Positions 1 to 12,035 of a stretch of 64,000 bases of DNA are shown here, one piece after another. The DNA is taken from contig NW_019091436.1 of NCBI RefSeq assembly GCF_001949145.1, positions 544,407-608,406 of the forward strand. The letters are read 5' to 3'. Origin of the DNA: Acanthaster planci (taxonomy: Eukaryota; Echinodermata; Asteroidea; Valvatida; Acanthasteridae). The first letter of the stretch is position 1. Every line of letters starts with the position of its first letter. The position numbers and the translations under genes are program-made. The notes under the pieces are model-generated. The model did no database searches. It was not told the DNA's origin and saw only the letters and a program-made list of their open reading frames with translations.

Positions 1-295
1 CCCTATCAATAAGTATTTTAAAATACCAAAGACAAGTTAGCCATCACTATAATGGTGGTCGAAAAGGAGCCAGTTACGAGGCCGGTCTTAAATGACTAGC
101 TCAGGAGAATGAACGTTGATAAGGTCCCCCGCCTTCAAATCAGGTATCAAGGACCATTTACCCCAGCCTTTTGGAAAAGAACGAACCAAATCAAGCTTAG
201 CACATATTTCTTTCCTTTAATTATAATTTCACAGGCTTTCCCGTTGTTTTCTGGGGAAAGATGGAAAGGTTAAAATGTATAAATTGCAAAGTCAC

Positions 296-362
296 CTGCT
301 TCGTTGGCAGCGGCAACAAGGAGACCTAGTGCCAAAACCAAAACGTTGGCTACGATACCCAT
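296..362 (-). CDS. Second lipase gene, first exon only (runs off left edge)
   Basis: The exon encodes a start methionine followed by a hydrophobic signal peptide, MGIVANVLVLALGLLVAA, and ends with codon phase 1 at a GTGACT donor. It is nearly identical to the first exon of the complete lipase gene at 10450-10516 (same length, same phase, same donor), so this is the start of a paralogous secreted lipase transcribed leftward out of the window. The second exon of the other copy lies about 570 bp downstream of its first exon, so its counterpart here should fall outside the window. No catalytic part of this copy is visible, so I cannot say whether the gene is intact. Confidence 0.8.
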
Positions 363-443
363 GGTGTGGAGCAGATGTACTCAGGAAAAGGATGCAAAGC
401 GGCCTCACTTTTAGTATGAAGGTGTCCTGTCAAGGAATGGGCA

Positions 444-452
444 ATTTTAAGG
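444..452 (-). promoter_or_regulatory. TATA-like element of second lipase copy
   Basis: On the minus strand this reads CCTTAAAAT and lies 82 nt upstream of the start codon. The complete copy has CCTTTAAAT 83 nt upstream of its start, inside otherwise diverged flanks. Conserved position and an AT-rich core fit a TATA-type core promoter; this is inferred. Confidence 0.4.
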
Positions 453-1744
453 AAAATGCAGCTGCCTGGTTGACCTGATATTTTAATTTGTCGATAACTA
501 ATCTGCAGTTCGTTTTGTGACAAACAAAGTGCTATCAGCTTATATTCTGATGATTTGACAATCAATGACTTTCATTTGGAACGGGACAAATTTGTTTTGG
601 ACGACTCACTGGTCAAACTGCTGTTGACCAATGGCAAGATAAAAGGATATCGTACGAACTGCGTTTTACGAACAATATTGCTGGCTTGTAATTATATTTA
701 GAGATAAGGACTTGCTCATCGTTCACGATATAATTGCACCATATGAAAGACGGAAAGGTTTTCAAGTTAAAGCTGGTGTGTGTTTTTCTCTACGCCTCAA
801 TCCCATTATCAGACACAAATTTTCTTGTTAAAACAGTTACTGCAAAAGGAACGTAAGTCGATTTGAGGAGTCAGTGAATTAATTCTTAAGGTCTGTATTA
901 ATGTTATCAGTTGCACTGTATATGAACTGAAACCTGCATTTTGAACAAGTAAAGATCGCTGTTCACTCACATCTCATCCCAATGCGTTACGTAAATGAAA
1001 CTATTATAGTTGTGCCTTTTTTGACAACAAGTTTTTGACTGGAAAAGAGGCTGGAGGATACGAGCAGATAAACATGTGAATCAATTCCAATCGGAACTAA
1101 ACAAAAGGTAAAATTGTGCCATGCAAAATTTTTTTAAATAATTCTGCAAACATAAATGGGGTCATTGTCATGGGATATAGTTTCTTTGCTCTACAGAGTA
1201 AGGAAACTAGCTGGTGTTTGTCGTAAAATTTCTATTCTGCTACACTATAAAAAAAACAGAGTTGAGATATATTTGAGGGCTTTTAACAAATTTTATTGTG
1301 CAGTATGGGTCAAACCTACTTTTGGTCAAAATAATCAACACACCAAAAGGTAAGCTTTCAATAATTTTGTAGATAAAAACTCAGCTAATTCAGGGTGAGG
1401 CCAAGACAAAGCATTTTGGTCAAACGCTATACCGATATGAAACGGTAACATATCATCAACAGTGGTGGGTCATCTTTAAGGAAAAGGCTGTACGCCGTTC
1501 TACAGCCGGCCCGAACTCGAAGAATTAAATATTTCTATGTTCGGCATGGCAAAATTGCACGGTGTTTAGAGCAATTCGGCTGGGCAAATTGAATTCGGCA
1601 AGGCAAGTCGTTTGGCTCCACAGGGTATGCCGCGCTATCGTCGTTCCAAAAGAAAATGGCACGACGCAGCTCTATTTTAGTTCGACGTTAAGCGCTATTC
1701 TATTGGCGCACTCGTTAAGTTCAGCACGGCATGGCACCCACGAA

Positions 1745-2170
1745 AAATATCGTAAGAACTGCGTTAAATGAACCATATCGCTGGCTTGTACTTATATTTA
1801 AAGATAAGGACTTCTTCGTTGTCCATGGTAGGCTTGCATAGTGATTTAAGCTGGTGTGTGTTGGTTTTCCTATACACGTCTCACTGTTCATTGTTCATGG
1901 TATAAATGCATTTATGTAAGACCTGTTTCAGGTATTCAAGACTGTTTTTGAGGTTAAAGCTGAAGGGTGTGTATAGTTTTTCTATACATGTCTCAATCCT
2001 GTTATCAGACACAAAAATTTGCTAAGCAAATTTGCAAAACGAAAGTAAGCAGATATTGAGTGTTCAGTGAATTAATTCCTCAGGTCAGTAGTGTTATCAA
2101 TTATTCAACAACTACATCTTGATAAACTTGACGCATTGTCACGCACGTCTTATCTCATTGTGTGACGTCT
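1745..2170. repeat. Duplication copy D of distal lipase upstream DNA
   Basis: A partial copy of the distal upstream unit. Sequence from about 1745 (starting near TATCGTAAGAACTGCG) to 2170 matches about 640-1010 of copy A and 10800-11110 of copy B, including the shared words ATCGCTGGCTTGTA, AAAGATAAGGACTT and TTATCAGACACAAA. It lacks the promoter-proximal part and any exon, and it lies between the complete lipase gene and the promoter of the second copy. Confidence 0.7.
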
Positions 2171-2519
2171 AAAAAGGAAATATTGATGCTTTTTTGTTTT
2201 TATATTCGAGAGTTTTTGAATGCAGGAAAGACAAAAGGATCGCAACAAACAAACGCGTGGATCCAACCAGAACTCACCGGAAGCGAAAACATGGAATGTT
2301 GCAATATATCATAATTCTTTCTATAATTAAATTGTTATGCATAGAAGATGAGCAATTTAGGGAATAGGACAGGTATCTTTGGTTCTGTTAGTTGTTGATT
2401 CTTGATGGATGACGAGCCCTTACGTTGATATGCTCGGGGTGGGGGAGCTATCTCACATCACAGCATTTAATATTTGTTTTGTCAGCCCATGCCAGAGTTA
2501 CAATGACTACTGATACAAT

Positions 2520-2790
2520 TTATGGCGACTCGACTCGAGTAATGACGGGTAAATGACCCAACTCGAGTGAAAGTTAATAAGACTCGGGTCCCAAAATATG
2601 TTCAGGTCTCAAGAGTAAGCAGTGGTGTGACCCTATGGGGAAACCCAGAAGTAATTTAAAAATACCATAAAATGACCATTTCTCTTTTTTGATTTATGGT
2701 ATTGATTATTGGTGACTCGGGTTTACTTGTGCTTAACTCGACTCGACTCGACCCAAGTCACAAAAATTAGTGACTCGTTACAACTCATTG
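2520..2790. repeat. ACTCG-rich inverted repeat region
   Basis: The word ACTCG recurs many times on both strands. Two foldable pairs are visible: ACTCGAGT words flanking a GGGT/ACCC pair at about 2530-2570, and GTGACTCGGGT (2712-2722) against ACCCAAGTCAC (2751-2761), one mismatch. A looser ACTCG-containing stretch recurs at 9366-9445 in a lipase intron. Likely a dispersed repeat; no coding potential. Confidence 0.5.
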
Positions 2791-4827
2791 TGTTCGTGTT
2801 ATTGTCTAGAATTTTTTAAGTGTCTCGAAAAATAAGTTTAACTGCATGACTGCATAGCACTTGTTTTTCTCGTCATTAGTTGCTCGTTAATTCTCTATTC
2901 ACAATAAATATGTCAATGTACATTTAACATATTTATTATTTATTGAAATGTCCATGATATGTCAACTGTTACCGTCAATGTCAGCATGAATAAATGCATT
3001 TCGTCGGTATACGATCTCGCTCATCAACCGCGTCTAACCATGAATCCATCGTTCGCGTGACATTAATGGACTGCAGCTGTACCAATACAGTCATTGCTCT
3101 AACTTGCCCCAAGAGGAGTTTTTGGACCGCTCGGATGCTCCTTTTCTGGGTCAATTAAATCATTATCATGACATTTATCTTTTCGTTACGGAGCAAAGGA
3201 AGTATTAGATGTTTGTTTTATTTCCTCTAAACAGTGATCAAGCCTTGTGTTGTATAGCAGAGACAACATGCAACATTTCCAAGGCGGACTCCCGCAGTTT
3301 TGTAAGGGGGGTGGCTGTTGGGCCCCACGCACGCCAAAACCACGGCAAGCGAGCCATCATGTACGACTGTCATGGCCTGATAAAACTCCTGTGGCATAGT
3401 ACGTACGACTGGCAAAACACTGAGCAAGCTATGCATATGATATAGCTGAACCAACGTGCAAAGGAGTTTGGCTTTTTGAACATGGCAGACAAAATAGGAG
3501 GGTACTATCCAGTTTGTAAGTGTATTAAACGTCACTTCGGTTTAAACCACGCCCACTGCACACAGATAGAGCTACATAATGTTTCTAATTTTGGAAACAA
3601 CCATTTTACGAAACATATTTTTGATGAAGTCTGTTTTATTAGATATCTTTTTCCAAGTGAATTTTTAGGGGATATATACATTGTCAGATTTAGATTCATT
3701 TCTCAGAAAAAACATATTTACAAAAAAGAAATGTCATAAAAATGAAAACCAAAAAAATCTTCAACTGAACTTGAAAAAATATATCTCGTAAAAAACAATT
3801 TGTTTCCAAAAATGGAAACAACGTTTCTACTTAGATCTTACTGTCGCAAACTGGAGAATATACAGCTCAAAAAACTCGTAAAAATCAAGCTGAAAAATAA
3901 ACTTTTTTTAAATAAACGTATTCACCCTCATGTGAGGGTGTAAACACAGCGCAAAGTTTTTCAACTGTAAAGATTTCCACACAACTGCATGGGTCACAAT
4001 TGAAGTTGTCAAACTGAAAAATATTAAATCATAATTAACTTCTTGGTGATGTGCATACTAGCATCTCAAGAATTTTGCAGGGGGAGGAGAGCACCTTTTT
4101 TTGGGGGGGGTTCTGATGATTGAGGAAAGAACTCGTAAGCAGCAAACTGATTAACTATTATACGTTGGAAGGGGAAGGTTATTTCCGAGGTATTTTCAAG
4201 CAGATTGGTAAATATGCATCCTCATTTTGTCTCTTTTTTTTCTCCCCCTTTTTTTGCTTAAGCTTTTTTCAGCCAGCAAAGCACCCCCTTCCCTCGCGAC
4301 GCAGTTTTCCCCTTAAATTGAAGTAATTTTAGTCTCAAGTTTTGATTGTCTGACCAAAACAAACTCTGGTTATACTACATGTAGTTGCAATGCCACATTC
4401 CACGCCAGAAACTTACAAGCTCAGGCAGGAGAATGCCAAACAAATGAAAACTCCAAAGACTGGACACATGTAGATGGAAGGTTTTAAGGTTCTCTACACA
4501 AGTTCTTTGTGTTGTTTTAATTTCGATTAATTGAATTTAAGTGTAAACGTGACACGAAATAATGTTCACATGCCTGTGCACTTGCGAAGGCAATGGCAAG
4601 CAACATGAAGTGAAAAGGGGGCATTCAATGAATGGTCAGCGGAGTGTAACACGATTAAGTGCAGTTATCTACCACAAGAAGGAAAACCGTATAGAAAGTA
4701 ACGTGTGGTATTTTACTGCAGAGAGGAAGCCATACAGCAGAAGTATTGTAATTCACTGCAATCCGGATGACAGTGGCTGCCGACTTGCAGGGGGGCTCAG
4801 TTTCCCGGAAGAGAAAGCAGCACAACG
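2791..4827. other. Intergenic DNA, no supported feature
   Basis: AT-rich sequence between the lipase 3' end and the duplicated upstream blocks. Short open frames occur on both strands, but none shows family similarity, a splice pattern or biased codon use. I see nothing here that I can name. Confidence 0.5.
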
Positions 4828-4833
4828 TTTATT
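4828..4833 (-). terminator. Candidate polyadenylation signal for the lipase
   Basis: AATAAA on the minus strand, about 300 nt beyond the lipase stop codon at 5131. It is the nearest canonical signal I found downstream. Position alone supports it. Confidence 0.35.
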
Positions 4834-5130
4834 TTTGGTTGGTTCTGTCACGGACTGAAAATGTGAACTGTCTTTTTCAGGGCATACCTGTAGACACCAG
4901 ATCTGGAAACGCCACTACCGGGTATATGGAGCACCTTAAGAGTCGACATGGCTTGTAGAAGATACATACTATAAATGCCATCAGTGGTTTATCAAAAGGC
5001 AATAAAATAGCATTCTGTACATCGTCTCTGATTAAAAAGTTTCTAATTTGACAAATTTCTAATCAGTCATCGATACCTGGGACGAGATTGTGAATTGGGA
5101 ACTCCCTATACTAGGTCTACTTCAATTGTT

Positions 5131-8100
5131 TTAAGGTGTGGTGTTCGGGTCGCAAAACGGCGCGTTTTCATTGGTCATCATGGTGTACAGACCATACAAA
5201 CTCGACGGTGTCTGGTCGGCTTGGTAACCAAATTTGACACCGCTGACGCCACTCTGACCACTGTATTTGCATCCTTGTTCTTGGCCATTCTGCCAGGTGC
5301 AGGGGTAAGCTAAGGCGCTGCAGTCGTTGTTGATGCTGTCTGTGAAGTAGTCAATGGCCTTGAGATGCCCGCACTCGGCCTCCATCAGGTTTGGCCAGAT
5401 GACACATCCGGGCATGTGGGTGCCATAGTTTGGATAGATGTCTACATGGCCCACCTGGCGGAGTGCAGACAGAAAAATAAATTGTGAACAGAATTACATA
5501 AAAGACATTCTCTGGTTTTGTGTTCGAGCAATCAAGATACCGTAGCATCAATCTAAAGACATCAAAATATCCAGAAATGGACATTAAAAAGACAACAAAA
5601 ACCTCGGGCTTGGGCTCGAACCTTCAAGCCCCCCCCCCATTGCGCAACTTTATCTCACGTACGAGCATCGAGACGCATGTGCAGATTGTCCCCTTAAAAT
5701 GGACTGTATTCATGTGTCGGTTGTCATTTTGAAAGTGAGCTGGGAGTAAAAATAACAGTAACGAAATAAACCCTCCTTGCAACTTCATGTCAGTTTGCTT
5801 TTAGAACAATTTTTGATAAATGATATCTAAACGTTTTAAGCCTCATTAAAAAATGAAAGTGCGGGTCTGAACCCCAATGCTTGGGTACAACCTCATGTAA
5901 ATGTTCACAATGAATATGATGGATTCAGAGAACAAAATACGAAATGGCTTCCCCGTGAATACGGACGCACCCAATTAAATAGCCAATAAATATGTCTGCC
6001 GAGCTCATTAATGAAAGTTTTTCACTCAAGACATTCAAGAAGAGAGTCCTGAGATCTATAGAATCGGGAAAGTGAAGAAATATGGCGCCAATATCTCGTC
6101 TGGACTCAGGTTTCCAATTCTGAGCATTTGGATGCAACCGCCAGGTCCGAAAGTGGCACTATGCAGCCATTTTGCAGAGGGATACATTTTCAAATGCTTA
6201 CTTTTCCAAGTTAAGGAAATATCCTTCGTTTTAGGGTGGTCTATTTAACGTCTCAAATCATCGGTCAACCATCACAGTTTTGTATGCCCCGAACACCTGT
6301 ACGAGTTGTGAGTATTTTGAAGGATTGTGATCTGTCACCGGTGTGCCCATAGGTCTATTTTCTTTAATACTTAGGGCGTGCACCTTGTCATTAAAATTGA
6401 TCAGCAGTCATGTACGTTTTGTGTACGATAAAACATCATTGTAATGCAGTAACTTTCTGTGGAAGTAAATATGAACATTTTTCAAGAATTTTCCAAACTT
6501 ACCGGCTGGTATATGCCATACATTGAGCAATGGCTGGCGTCAACGAATTTGGCATCGGTCGGGTCAAGTCGGCAGCCTGTCTCATCGCCTTCGAATTCGG
6601 GTTCTGCGGGATCCATACCTAAAACGAAACATGGCAAACAGTCAGAACAAAATTGATGCAATTTGAAAAAAAAACCCGATTTCTTTGGATTGATGGCTAA
6701 TCATTACCAGCGAAAATAACGACTGTGCAGATGTATAAACATGTCATGGCTTCTGGCTATGCTTCCTATAGATGTATACATACAGCCGTAGCCAGTTTAT
6801 TCGACGATTGTTCCGACTCACGGCAGTGACGTGAATTTTATTTGAGAACATATTTTGAGAGAAAACCTTTTCCTCGGTGCTAAAGGTGAGCTGCCATTTT
6901 CGGAAACCACAAAATAACCAAAGAGACAAAAATTTAGGATACACAAAATATCCAAAGTTTTGATTTAATCAAATTAAAATTAATGAACCATGGACACAAT
7001 CATTCTTATATATCTGCGAATGGTGAATTAATTAAATGTATGGTCATATGAAAATGCTTCATATGGAAAAAAATTTTTCTTTTGGAAAAAAATCTTTACA
7101 GATGCTTTCAATACAAAACACTGACTACCCTTTTGCATGATCGAGCGGTCAAATTTTGCAGAAAGTTCTTTTTTTTGGCAATAAATTTTGCCTAAAAGTG
7201 CAGACTTTCCCTCATCGTTGTTACAATGGGAAGCATTGTCTAAGTGTGTACAGCAGTATAAATTATATTCTAATATTTACAGGAATTTTTTTTCAACACC
7301 GTTTGTGAATCATTCTTTTAGTTTTGTATTCACTGGCAGTTAAAGTAATCTACCGAAGTCCACTGCTTGACAAAAAAGCGCAATAGCAAAAGAAACGTTT
7401 GCATTTGCTTTGTCAGTAACAATAGAGTCTTTGTTTGCAGTGTTCGGGACTATACTTACCTGAGATGCGTCCAATTTTACCACCAAACTCTTCGCCAACA
7501 TACCCGGCCATCTGACCGCCCAGACTGTGTCCGATAATGTGCACGTCATCGAGGTCAAATTCCGAAAACGAAGACTGCATCTTCTTGATAAGGTTGGCGA
7601 TTTGGCGGGCCACCACTCGAATGTTCTGCCGTGCCTGGCAGTAGCCGCTAACAATAAAACCTGCAGTAGCTCCCTTTTCCCAATCTACGCCGATCACGTT
7701 GAAGTCACCCTGAAAAGAATAAATGTTCGTTTTTTTGTTTACAGTGCCTTGGTTCTGTGTGCAAACCACAAGACCAAAACATATTATACGCGGTAAGCAG
7801 AATCGTATTTTTTTTTTTTTTGCAGCTTGACAACAAGCTTGCTAATGAGATTTTATATGATGCCTCTAGGTCTAAAAATGCATGAGGGGGGATTTTACCC
7901 ACATTTATTGAAGTCAACCCTGCATCTGCAGCGTTACATTCCCTCGTTGGGAAACCTAAAAATAATCTTTCAACTTTTTATGCATTATTAACAAAATGAT
8001 AAAGGTTGCACGAGAACAGTAATCTTAGCCTTGATTCACTTTATGACACATCTCAGGTAATATTGAAGGAAAGGTCCAGCATTTGTTTCAATACAATTAC

Positions 8101-10516
8101 TATTATTTTAAAGGAACCAGGAAATAGAAATATTTTTATACATTTTACGAAAAACCCTTTAAATTGCATCTTTGGGTTCTAGTTAACCTTATTTTAAATT
8201 TTGGTTTGTCATTTTAACCCATGTTTTGATGCCTTTTGGTTTTATGCTAATGCATATTTGCATATTCATGTCAGGACTATGACGTCATCCAAGGCACTGA
8301 ATCTCAATGTTGAACTGATTTGTGCACAGAAAATTTATAGATTTTTTTAACCACTGCTAGGGCCTATGGCAGATTTCATTTTCTTTGGCAATTTACTGCT
8401 ATGTAAGTATGGCAATAATGCAGCAAAAACAGAAATGTTCCCAGATAGCAAATTTGGGGTTCACAGTTTGAACAGGAAAAAATGCAACCTGCACCGTGTC
8501 TTCCAGGATTTACATCAATGCAAAAGCGCCCTCACTTGCCCAGAAATGCTTGGTCAATTTTTAATGTTTGAAAAAAAGCACCGTTCAATTCACGTAACTC
8601 AAAAAAGATGTCAAACAGTCTTCATACATGGTAGAAGAGTACAGAGATACACAAAAAGTGATTCTAAGAGAATTTCATTTCCTGGATTCTTTAAAATCCC
8701 TACATTAACTGGAAAAAAGTCATGAACACTCTCCGTCAGAACAAAATCACTCATTACCTGCTTGGTTTGAAAAGTGTTTTGCTTGCACCATCAGAAAGAT
8801 GGCAGCGGAATATAATGTCCTTTGGCTGTGTGGTCGCAAAGTGAATTTGGATGAGTTAAGCAGCAGTACAACACGTGATACGAACCCGCTGTTGTCAAGG
8901 ATTTATTCGCTGTGATAAAATTAAATCGTATGGGGTCTGACCTTTTTGAGTAGTTCATCTTTCAAATTCAGCACCCAATCTTTTTCCCCGTTGTCTGTGA
9001 ATCCGTGAATGACGAACTTGGTAGGACTGGAGGCAGAGAAGGGATACCCCAGTGATGACGTCGATATCACCGTCGGTGATGACGGGTTCTTGCTGGTGTA
9101 CAGGCGAAACGTGGTACCTATTTCGTCCGGATGCTTTGGTGGGAATCCCCTGCGATGACACCATAGATCAGCTGTGAAGGTGCCTACCTCTGGGTAGGTG
9201 ACAGGGGAAAAGCTGCCTGTGCACTCGTGATCGGGATCAACTGGAAAGAAATCAACACGAAGAAACACACCAGGTTGCATAACAGTGAAGTGGAAAACAT
9301 TATGAGCGAGGCATGAAAAACTTGGGTATACTCGAAACATTTTTTTTTTAATAAATGATTTTATTTGATCCGATTCGAGTAATTTTTGGCAACTCTGCAG
9401 TTGATGACTCGAGCCAATGCAAGATAATTGTTTGACTCGATTGGAATTTTTCACAATCTAATGACAATGAATATCAAAAAACGCAGGTAAATCCGCAGCA
9501 ACTGGAATCAAAACAGGTTTTCAGTCCTAAGGTGGGCTGCCACACAGCTGTTCCACGTCTTGTACTCTGGTTTTGACGAGACATGAACATCTCCCTTATC
9601 CTGAAATTAAGCCTAAGTTTTGGTTGGAGTTGATGCACTGCACTGCACGTAGTTGGCTTTTTTCGGCCCTTGCTTAAATCTTTCATGCTGCCCTCTCCCA
9701 AAAATTGTACATTAGACATTTTCTACATTTATTCTAATTGTTAACATCGTCGTGAACAACGCGTCTGAATCTTATGCTAACAACATCAGAACTTTCTTCA
9801 AAGAAAAATGTATAAAGCATCAAAGTTGCACTCACGTTCAGAGATATTACAGCCACAATTGTCAAACAACCGTTCATCTGTTAAGAGGAAACAAGATTAA
9901 TTTCGTAAGTCAATGTCGGCTTTATAATGTTAACTATATGTATACACGGTTGATCCACTATTCACGTGAATACCTTATACCGTCTAAAGACTAATCAACG
10001 TAAAATACAGGGTTATGTAGAGTGTTTCATATTTGAAAGCTTCTACTATTTGTATGACTTATTTTACAAAAATAAGACTACAGATAAGAAAACAAAGTGT
10101 ATTAGAACTTCGAAGGCGCGCTCGCGTAAGGCCATATGAATTCCAACCTTTTTTCACAGGTTTCGATAACCTTTTTGACAAGGGTTTTGATACATACCAA
10201 AGACACTGTAGCCATACCTATATGTTGGTCGAGAGCTCGTTACGTGGCGGGTTTTTCAATAACCAACTCAGGAGAATAGTCGTTGCTAATGTCCCCCGCC
10301 TTCAGCTCGGGTATTATCAGCGACCATTCTCCCGAGCCGACCAAAAACTATCGGTCAAGCGCACATTAATTTCCCTAATGAATATTTAAAGTTTTTCCAT
10401 TGTATTCTGAGAAAATGGAAAGGTTAAACAGTATAAATTGCAAAGTCACCTGCTTCGTTGGCAGAGGAAACAAGGAAACCTAGAGCCAAAACCAAAATGT
10501 TGGCAACGATACCCAT
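5131..10516 (-). CDS. Secreted pancreatic-lipase-family lipase/phospholipase, six exons, complete
   Basis: Exons, in order: 10450-10516, 9836-9877, 8942-9240, 7460-7709, 6503-6618, 5131-5454. All have GT donors and AG acceptors and consistent phases, giving 365 residues. Residues 1-22 are a signal peptide (MGIVANILVLALGFLVSS...). The lipase fold follows: KFVIHGFTDNG (oxyanion-hole strand), GVDW, the nucleophile elbow GHSLGG (Ser198), GMDPAEP (Asp222) and CGHLKAIDYFTDSI (His288), so the triad is complete. The lid between Cys275 and Cys286 has only 10 residues, against about 23 in pancreatic lipase, and the protein ends after the catalytic domain without a PLAT domain. In this family that form is typical of phospholipase A1-like members, so it probably hydrolyses phospho- or galactolipids outside the cell. 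The substrate is inferred. Introns hold no further exon that I can see. A paralogue starts at 362. Confidence 0.92.
9360..9450. repeat. ACTCG-word stretch in lipase intron 2
   Basis: Words CGATTCGAGTAA, GACTCGAGCC and GACTCGATTGG occur within about 90 bp, echoing the richer cluster at 2520-2790. Probably a degraded member of the same dispersed repeat. Confidence 0.35.
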
Positions 10517-12035
10517 GGTGTGGAGCAGTTGTACTCAGGAAAGGATGCGAGTCGGCTTTACTTGCAGGATGAAGGTATCTTACTAAGGGAACGCAGACAT
10601 TTAAAGGAAAATAGAGCTGGCTTCATCACCTCATTGCTTCGTATTTATCGATTAATTCTGTAATTCGTTTTGTGAGAAATAAAGCGTTATCAGGTTATAT
10701 TCTGATAGGTTTGACAATCAACGACTTCCGCTTAGACCGGGACAAATTTGTTTTGGACGAACAACTGGCCATGCTGTTGTCAGCAAATGGTAAGGCAAAA
10801 GGATATCAAGAGAACTGCGCGCTTTGTATGGACGCTATCGCTGGCTTGTATTTATATCTAAAGATAAGGACTTCCCGTCCTCCATGGTGTACTTGCATAG
10901 CAGTTAAAGCTGATGTGTATTATTTTTGCCTATACACGTCTCAATCCCATTCTCAGACACATAATTTGCTTGACAATACTAGAAAAGGAAAATAAGATTT
11001 TGTGGGGTTAGGGAATTCGTGAGGTTTATGGGTGTAATCAATTTCAGTATATACCAAACCTACGAACTCAATAAGCAATGCGCGTTGTCACATCTTATCT
11101 CATAGCGTACAACGTACACGTACATGTATATCAAACTTACATCTATATACGATTACGCCCTCTTTGAATCGAGAGGCGGAAGAATAATTGAAACAGACAA
11201 GCACGTGGATTGATTCTAACCGGAACTCGACGAAAGATAATGTACTATGCAAAACGTCTGAAATAATTATCCAAAGATAACGGGGTCATTGCCATGGTAT
11301 TTAGTGTCTGTGCTACAGAGTTCGACAATTAGCAGATGTTTGTTTTATAATTTCGAAACAGTAATTAAGTCCTGTGTTGGATTTCAGAGAAAAAATGCAA
11401 TTTATTTCCACAATATTACATTAAGAAAACATTATCAAACAGCTTAATTCTTTCAAGAATATTAAACCCGGCACGTTCCAAATTTATAAACAGATTTTTA
11501 CAATGTTTCTTTACACGTAAGTCGAAAGCACTATGCATCATTTCACCACTGAACAGGGGATTTTACATAACGTAGAAAAATTTCCGTACAAAAATAACGA
11601 AATGCAAGGCTCATTTTCGAGCATGCGATAACATTGGTTTGTACCCATTTCCCCCTTTTTTCTCTTGTAAAATAAGAATAATGTGCCTTGTGTGTGTGCC
11701 AAAAAGACTTCCAGACTGGCAGAATGGGTTCTGAATCGAGACGATAAGAATTTGCTCATGTCCACTTTGGCCAAGAAGCAAATCTGTAGGCCTACAGGAA
11801 AGACAGAAAGAAATGCCTGTTCCGATACACATACATTTGAGGTCTTTTAACCTATTTTGTTGTGAAATTTGTGTCTTAACGACTTTTTGGTCACAATGAC
11901 CAATATACTTTCAGTTAGTTTTTACCACTTTTTACAAACATTCAACCATTTTAAGGTAAGTTTTACAACGCATTTTTGGTCAAACGCTACCAATATGAAA
12001 TTGTAACACATTCTCAACAGCGGTGGGTCATCTTA
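10165..12035. repeat. Tandem duplication copy B
   Basis: Counterpart of 1-1480. It includes the end of lipase intron 1, exon 1, the core promoter and the distal upstream unit. A segment at about 11400-11830 is missing from copy A, but its right part (a run near 11690-11815 ending in AGAAATGCC) is shared with copy C at 13195-13300, so copy A probably lost it. Confidence 0.85.
10599..10607 (-). promoter_or_regulatory. TATA-like element of the complete lipase gene
   Basis: CCTTTAAAT on the minus strand, 83 nt before the start codon at 10516. The paralogue has a matching element at 82 nt. A start site about 30 nt downstream would leave a 5' leader of roughly 50 nt. Inferred from position and conservation. 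Confidence 0.4.

Larger units (their letters stand above)
1..1480. repeat. Tandem duplication copy A: lipase intron 1, exon 1 and upstream DNA
   Basis: This block matches 10165-12035 along most of its length. The match covers part of intron 1, the 67-nt signal-peptide exon, the core promoter and more than 1 kb of upstream DNA, ending with a shared stretch around 1440-1480 (compare 11995-12035). Copy B is longer because of an insertion at about 11400-11830. The match was seen by reading both blocks side by side; percent identity was not computed. Confidence 0.85.

Noticed and set aside
3227-3535. 102-residue minus-strand open frame
   Set aside because: Overlaps another frame on the opposite strand and shows no domain, signal peptide or conserved neighbour.
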